From assembly GCF_002067135.1 (NCBI RefSeq), contig NZ_CP020105.1, positions 2,170,001-2,234,000 on the forward strand: a stretch of 64,000 bases of DNA, written 5' to 3'. The stretch comes from Spirosoma rigui. Lineage in GTDB: Bacteria; Bacteroidota; Bacteroidia; Cytophagales; Spirosomataceae. The translations under genes and the position numbers were made by a program. Positions 60,101 through 64,000 of this stretch are shown here, one piece after another. The notes below the pieces were generated by a model. That model was not told where the DNA came from, made no database searches, and saw only the letters and a list, made by a program, of their open reading frames with translations. Position 1 is the stretch's first letter, and each line of letters starts with the position of its first letter.

Positions 60101-63100
60101 GACGATTTTTGACCTGACCCGCCAACCTACGCGCTGGCGGCTGGGCGCTACCCCGCAGCAGTTTCCGCAGGGCTCGTTCCAAAATCCACTGGAGTTCGCC
60201 TACAACCGGGCACTTATCTCGGTCTACTCCGTCGACCCCAGTATTTATACGCCGGGCAACCAGGGTGTAGTGTCCAACGTAGATCCGGACGAAGTAAAAA
60301 AGAACGTATACGAACGGTACTTCCTGCCGCAGGAGTTGTTTCCGGGCCGGTCGGCGCGGGTTGTGCAACTGCCCGAAAGCATCCTCGACGTATCGTACTT
60401 CCCGTCGGAGCGGGGCATGTACAACTACAACCCGAACCTGAATGCCGACGGTACGCTGCCGAATCCAAAACGCAACTTCGGAGCCGTAACGCGGGCCATC
60501 GCGTCGGACATCGACTTCGACAATGCTAATATCGAGAACATCACGTTCTGGCTTATGGACCCCTTTGTGGGGGGAGCGGCCGGTACGGTACGCGGCAATG
60601 CCGATCCGACCAAAAACACGCCCAATACAACGGGGGGTAAGCTGGTCTTTAACCTGGGTGATGTCTCCGAAGATGTTATTAAAGACGGCCGCTACGAGTT
60701 CGAGAACGGCTTCCCGGCAACGGGCGATCCCGGTAGCCTGACGGCGAACAATGGCCGGAACCCCGGTACCGAAGCGACGCCCTGGGGCGTGGCACCGCGC
60801 CAGCAGTTTGTGACGAACGCCTTCCAGAGTGGCGGACGGGAAAACCAGGACGTTGGACTAGAAGGGCTCAAAAATGAAGATGAACGAGTTCGGTTTCAGC
60901 CTTACCTGAACCAGATCCAGCAGCGGGTGACGAACACGGAAGTGTTGAACCAGATTCAGCAGGACCCCTCGAACGACGACTTCAAGTTTTACCTGGGCGA
61001 AGAGGCCGACCAGCAGAAGTTCATCGTGGCGCGGTACAAGCGGTATATGGGCATGGAGAACAACTCGCCCGAGAACACGTCGACGAACGCGTTCCTGACC
61101 CCGGCTTCGACCACCCTGCCCGATATTGAAGACCTCAATATCGACAACACCATCAACGACAATGAAGCGTACTACGAGTATGAAGTAGACCTGCGGTCGG
61201 GTAAACTCGAAGTGGGTAAGAACAACATTGTCGATAAAGTTGTGGTGCCGGTCGATGGACTTCCCAATGGCGTAACCTGGTACCAGTTCCGGATTCCGAT
61301 CCGGGAGCCGCTGCGGAAAGTGGGCAGCATCAACGGCTTTAAGTCGATCCGGTTTGCGCGGATGTACCTGACCGACTTCGACCAGCCGGTTGTACTACGT
61401 TTCGCCCAGCTGCAGATGGAAGCCAACCAGTACCGCAAGTACCTCGGCGACCTGAACCAGCGCGGCTTGCAGGAAGTACCCGAGCCCTACGATGCCAACT
61501 TCACCGTATCAACGGTCAACATCGAAGAAAACAGCCAGCAGCAGGCGAACCTGACCGGGGGCGCCAAGTACGTGTATACCGTACCGCCGGGCTACGTTCG
61601 GGACCGCGACTTCACCCAGGTGAACCAGGTTGAACTGAACGAGCAGTCAATGCGCCTGAGCGTAACGAACCTACGCGATGGCGACTCGCGCGGGGCATTC
61701 CGCAACACCAACATCGACCTCCAGTTCCGGGAGCGCATCAAAATGTTCGTGCACATGCACAACGCCGAAAACGAGAGCCGGCAAGTAAGTGCCTTCGTTC
61801 GGCTGGGCACGGACTATACCGACAACTACTACGAAATTGAGATTCCGAATCTGGTCGCTACCCGCGAGGGCGAGGATAACCCATCCCTTGTCTGGCCAAC
61901 CGGCATTGATGGCAATGACCTGGATCTGGCCCTGGCCGAACTGATCAACCTGAAAGCCGACCGCAACCGGAATTTAAGCCGCCGGTCGTCGTTGCCATAC
62001 ACCCTGCCGTCGGCCAATGGCCGCTACAAACTCACCGTTGTGGGTAACCCGGATTTAAGCTCGGTACAGTCAATTATGATTGGCGTACGCAACCCAAAAT
62101 CGGGCGATGAGCGACCGAAGTCGTTCACGATCTGGGTCGATGAGCTACGCGCCAATGGCTACGACCAGCATGCCGGGGTGGCGGGTATTGCTGCTCTGAA
62201 CATGAAGCTGGCCGATCTGGCAACCGTAACGGCGTCGGGCCGGATTACGACCTTCGGCTTTGGTGGGGTGCAAACAAAAATTGGCGAACGCGCCCGCGAA
62301 ACGACTTCAGAGTTTGGTATCTCGTCGGCCATTGCCATTGACAAGTTCTTACCCGAGAAGTGGGGATTCCGAATTCCGCTCTACGTCAATTACGACACCC
62401 GGAATGTTGATCCGCATTTCAACCCGCTCGACCCAGATACCCCGCTGGAAACCTCGCTGTCGACGCTGTCCGAAGGGCTGGAGCGTGACAGCTACCGCCG
62501 ACTGGTGCAGGACAATACCACCCGGCGGGGGTATAACTTCTCGAACGTGCGGAAGGTGAAGACGAATCCGAATGCCAAAACGCACTTCTGGGATTTCGAG
62601 AATCTGGCCTTTACCTACGCCTTCAACGACACGAAGCGGACCAACATCCTGACCGAAGAGTACCTGCAGGAACAGTACCGGGGCGGTATTGCCTACACGT
62701 ACGGAGCCCAGCCCAAAGCGTTCGAGCCCTTCCGCAACAAGGCCGCGTTCGAGGCCCCGTATCTGCGCTGGCTCAAGGATTTTAACCTGACCCTGCTACC
62801 GTCGCTGGTGTCGATCCGGACGGATATGGACCGGAGTTTTATTAAAACCCAGCTGCGTAGCTCTGACCTGACAACGGATGGTATCGTTCCCCAGTACGAG
62901 AAATACTTCCTCTTCAATCGGTATTATGACCTGACCTGGAACCTGACGCGCAGCCTCGTGCTGACGTACCGGGCGCAGGCCAATTCGATCATCGACGAAC
63001 CCGCGGGCGACATTAACAGCCAGGCCAAGCGCGACTCCATCATGCAGAGCATCCGGAACCTGGGCCGCATGAAAAACTTCGTGCAGGATATCCGGGCTAC

Positions 63101-64000
63101 GTACCGGCTGCCGCTCGACAAAATACCGCTGCTCGACTGGATTGCGGCCGATGCCGTCTATGGTATAGGGTACCAGTTCCAAGCCAACTCATTTGGCATT
63201 GCGGATACGCTGGGCGTTCCCTTTGGTAACATCATCCGCAATAACCGCGAACGGGGTATCACGGGCCGCGTGGACCTGATCCGGCTCTACAACAAGATCC
63301 GGTACCTGCGCTTTGCCAACACGCCCGCGCCGGTACGCAAGAATTTTGCCCGGAACCCCGGCGACGTAGAAGACATTGTCAGGGGAGAGAGCCGGGTACT
63401 GAAAAACTTCACGCGGGCGTTGCTCACAGTGCGGGGCATCAATTTCTCCTATACCGTGCAGGAATCGACGATATTGCCGGGCTTCCTGCCCACACCAAGC
63501 TTCTTCGGGCTGGATCAGAACAATGCACCTGGCCTCGGTTTCGTACTGGGCAGCCAGAACCGGTCGATTCAGTACAAAGCCGCTGAGAAAGGCTGGCTAT
63601 CGCCGAGTACCGTATTGAACACGGCTTTCCAGCAGAATCTGACCAAGAAGTTCAATGCCCGTACGACCCTGGAACCGTTCCGCGATTTCAGGATGCAGGT
63701 CGAATGGCGGCTCGACCGGACGGACGCTTACCAGGAGTACTACCGGCCGGGGGCGCAGGGTGGTCCGTTCGAGACGCAGTCGCCGGTGCGCAACGGGCAG
63801 TTTGCTATGTCGTTCTGGTCGTTCCGGACGGCTTTCATCGGGCTGCGTAAGGATAATACATCGCCCATCTTCGACAAGTTTGAAGAATACCGCGAGTACT
63901 TTATCAATAAGCTGACGCTGGCGAATCCGGAGAAGACGGGGGGCTACAACAAGACATCGCAGGACGTATTGATCCCGGCTTTCTTTGCTGCTTATAGCGG
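57102..64000 (+). CDS. sprA: Type IX secretion / gliding motility protein SprA (3' end outside window)
   Basis: A giant protein, about 2,299 codons present and the frame still open at the window end. SprA forms the outer-membrane translocon of the type IX secretion system. A signal-like N terminus (hydrophobic around residues 30-46, then GQDQ) leads into a basic, Pro-rich segment. The conserved SprA core is seen in EIVLRGGTSNRPFEIRGDQY, the block IWVDELRANG and the late DVLIPAFFAAYSG. I checked frame continuity at the start, near 58 kb, 60.0 kb, 62.1 kb and the end; all agree. Residues about 160-225 and 360-400 are Pro/Gly/Asn-rich and low complexity. It follows ruvA, as in many Bacteroidota. 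Confidence 0.95.
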   Translation, partial: MVNPYFVHSPAISHSLVNVIRFLFVSNGWLTLGCWLLIGVGITFGQDQPVPAPTRRGNAGRRQQQISADSARSEARRRATMRADSIKQVVKDRNDSIRAARSANRRPTVNWPDRRATRFSERPSQSPFILRDPKGVSTDFRLGLDGQIAVTERVRSGVSLSGPPTPNNVQGNSGNVPAQPGIPNSAIFPDAASPSTTPPGTLSPGVPIPGLALPPSQFGLPYRPAETIPLSTYNQLQNQRVEQNLWREYGARRDGQSAVSGRGLTPKLELPPIVDRLFGGSTVDFKPNGFVTLDFGYLYQFIDNPVIPVRQRRNGNFLFNEQISINFNGKVGERLGVLANFDTKASFNFENALKVNYRPAGGLPGIGTGQGLPNLPSAPNLPGVNTPNAPSLSGFTPQNESILQGLEVGNINWAVNSQLIPGVQNLFGIKTQLRFGKLNATAVVSQQRSRKSEIVLRGGTSNRPFEIRGDQYDENRHFFLSQFFRNNYEASLKSLPQVTSGVNVTRIEVYVTNRTNTTETLRNLAGFQDLGEGNPYAQANPNLQPFARNSRTPADNRANGLYDKLTNNPANPLRQVDRTSEVLTTTYGFTKGIDFDLLRGAKRLTEREFKLQPELGYISLVTPLRNDEVLAVSYEYTYQGRRYKVGELTEDYQARPDNEVLVLKLLKSATLRNNLQLPMWNLMMKNIYSLNTAQITRQGFQLRIVYKDDVTGIDNPNLQEGVQLQNRPLVQVFNMDRLNQQLDAQPDGNFDYVENITVDSRYGKIIFPVLEPFGSYLERQFLPSEENLKAKYVFNQLYRTTLADAQQIADKNKFFLRGSFQSGNGAEVQLPYGVNEQSVTVTAGGVPLTPGQDYVLEAQTGRLRIINESVTNSGREIRIGYEQPDLFQNQIRTLVGTRLDYAINKDISLGLTAMHMKETPAGFLTRVAIGNEPVNNSIVGLSANIRKDAPGLTRLLDGLPIIQTKEPSTIQFNGEVAQLFPGTNPRAKNDSYLDDFEAARTIFDLTRQPTRWRLGATPQQFPQGSFQNPLEFAYNRALISVYSVDPSIYTPGNQGVVSNVDPDEVKKNVYERYFLPQELFPGRSARVVQLPESILDVSYFPSERGMYNYNPNLNADGTLPNPKRNFGAVTRAIASDIDFDNANIENITFWLMDPFVGGAAGTVRGNADPTKNTPNTTGGKLVFNLGDVSEDVIKDGRYEFENGFPATGDPGSLTANNGRNPGTEATPWGVAPRQQFVTNAFQSGGRENQDVGLEGLKNEDERVRFQPYLNQIQQRVTNTEVLNQIQQDPSNDDFKFYLGEEADQQKFIVARYKRYMGMENNSPENTSTNAFLTPASTTLPDIEDLNIDNTINDNEAYYEYEVDLRSGKLEVGKNNIVDKVVVPVDGLPNGVTWYQFRIPIREPLRKVGSINGFKSIRFARMYLTDFDQPVVLRFAQLQMEANQYRKYLGDLNQRGLQEVPEPYDANFTVSTVNIEENSQQQANLTGGAKYVYTVPPGYVRDRDFTQVNQVELNEQSMRLSVTNLRDGDSRGAFRNTNIDLQFRERIKMFVHMHNAENESRQVSAFVRLGTDYTDNYYEIEIPNLVATREGEDNPSLVWPTGIDGNDLDLALAELINLKADRNRNLSRRSSLPYTLPSANGRYKLTVVGNPDLSSVQSIMIGVRNPKSGDERPKSFTIWVDELRANGYDQHAGVAGIAALNMKLADLATVTASGRITTFGFGGVQTKIGERARETTSEFGISSAIAIDKFLPEKWGFRIPLYVNYDTRNVDPHFNPLDPDTPLETSLSTLSEGLERDSYRRLVQDNTTRRGYNFSNVRKVKTNPNAKTHFWDFENLAFTYAFNDTKRTNILTEEYLQEQYRGGIAYTYGAQPKAFEPFRNKAAFEAPYLRWLKDFNLTLLPSLVSIRTDMDRSFIKTQLRSSDLTTDGIVPQYEKYFLFNRYYDLTWNLTRSLVLTYRAQANSIIDEPAGDINSQAKRDSIMQSIRNLGRMKNFVQDIRATYRLPLDKIPLLDWIAADAVYGIGYQFQANSFGIADTLGVPFGNIIRNNRERGITGRVDLIRLYNKIRYLRFANTPAPVRKNFARNPGDVEDIVRGESRVLKNFTRALLTVRGINFSYTVQESTILPGFLPTPSFFGLDQNNAPGLGFVLGSQNRSIQYKAAEKGWLSPSTVLNTAFQQNLTKKFNARTTLEPFRDFRMQVEWRLDRTDAYQEYYRPGAQGGPFETQSPVRNGQFAMSFWSFRTAFIGLRKDNTSPIFDKFEEYREYFINKLTLANPEKTGGYNKTSQDVLIPAFFAAYS

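Noticed and set aside
1-64000. tRNA genes, CRISPR arrays, insertion sequences or prophage
   Set aside because: I found no tRNA-like arm with a TTCGAATC-type loop, no regularly spaced repeats of CRISPR size, and no transposase, integrase or phage structural gene.

Overview
The window is chromosomal DNA from a member of the Bacteroidota, most likely a Cytophagales species of the Spirosoma type. This rests on a sprA gene (outer-membrane translocon of the type IX secretion system) directly after ruvA, Bacteroidota-style promoter -7 elements (TAnnTTTG) upstream of many genes, lipoproteins with N-terminal lipobox cysteines, a NusB of almost 390 residues, Tat-type ferritin-like proteins and moderately high G+C. 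Genus-level assignment is inference. I see no tRNA, rRNA, CRISPR array, transposase, integrase or phage gene; this looks like core chromosome with a few accessory loci.

Layout. 1-707 is the end of a gamma-glutamyltransferase gene, then a convergent DUF4142 lipoprotein. 1.6-7.5 kb holds minus-strand phenylalanine/tyrosine catabolism genes: hmgA, hppD, phhA, a MarR regulator, fahA and a flavin-reductase-like gene. Together they take phenylalanine to tyrosine, then from 4-hydroxyphenylpyruvate to fumarate and acetoacetate. The aminotransferase, maleylacetoacetate isomerase and pterin dehydratase are not in the window. 8-18.7 kb is a mixed region: a nucleotidyltransferase, small lipoproteins, a Gfo/Idh/MocA oxidoreductase, a medium-chain dehydrogenase, a stand-alone McrB-like AAA+ ATPase, an AraC regulator, a secreted amidohydrolase and a membrane protein. 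18.8-21.3 kb is thrA (aspartokinase-homoserine dehydrogenase). 21.6-25.9 kb has a DUF4126 membrane protein, two tandem Tat-signal ferritin-like proteins, a membrane-anchored ceramidase-like hydrolase and a VOC protein. 25.9-29.8 kb is a minus-strand trio: esterase, leucyl aminopeptidase and ATP-grasp ligase. 30.1-33.4 kb is a hybrid histidine kinase, converging on an ABC exporter gene.

35.4-39.3 kb is a conserved housekeeping run: nusB, a YtxH protein, a DUF1573 protein, yajC, a YbbR protein and coaE. 39.3-50.6 kb encodes envelope functions: an exported amidase, a PAS histidine kinase, a DPP-IV-type peptidase, a Lys-rich exported protein, a large metzincin-motif protease and an outer-membrane porin-like protein. 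50.7-56.7 kb has mdh, a YkvA-like protein, tatA, gatA, a LysM lytic transglycosylase and ruvA. 57.1-64 kb is about 2,300 codons of sprA, which runs off the window.

The common theme is export and the envelope: Tat (tatA plus two Tat substrates), Sec (yajC), type IX secretion (sprA), peptidoglycan turnover, and secreted peptidases and amidases. Many gene ends are marked by strong hairpins, several with perfect 13-23 bp arms. The best candidates for new biology are the orphan McrB-like ATPase, the esterase/aminopeptidase/ATP-grasp operon, the ferritin-like pair, the ABC exporter with an Asp at the catalytic-Glu position, and a set of unusual repeats and inverted repeats. I found nothing that amounts to a clearly novel complete system.
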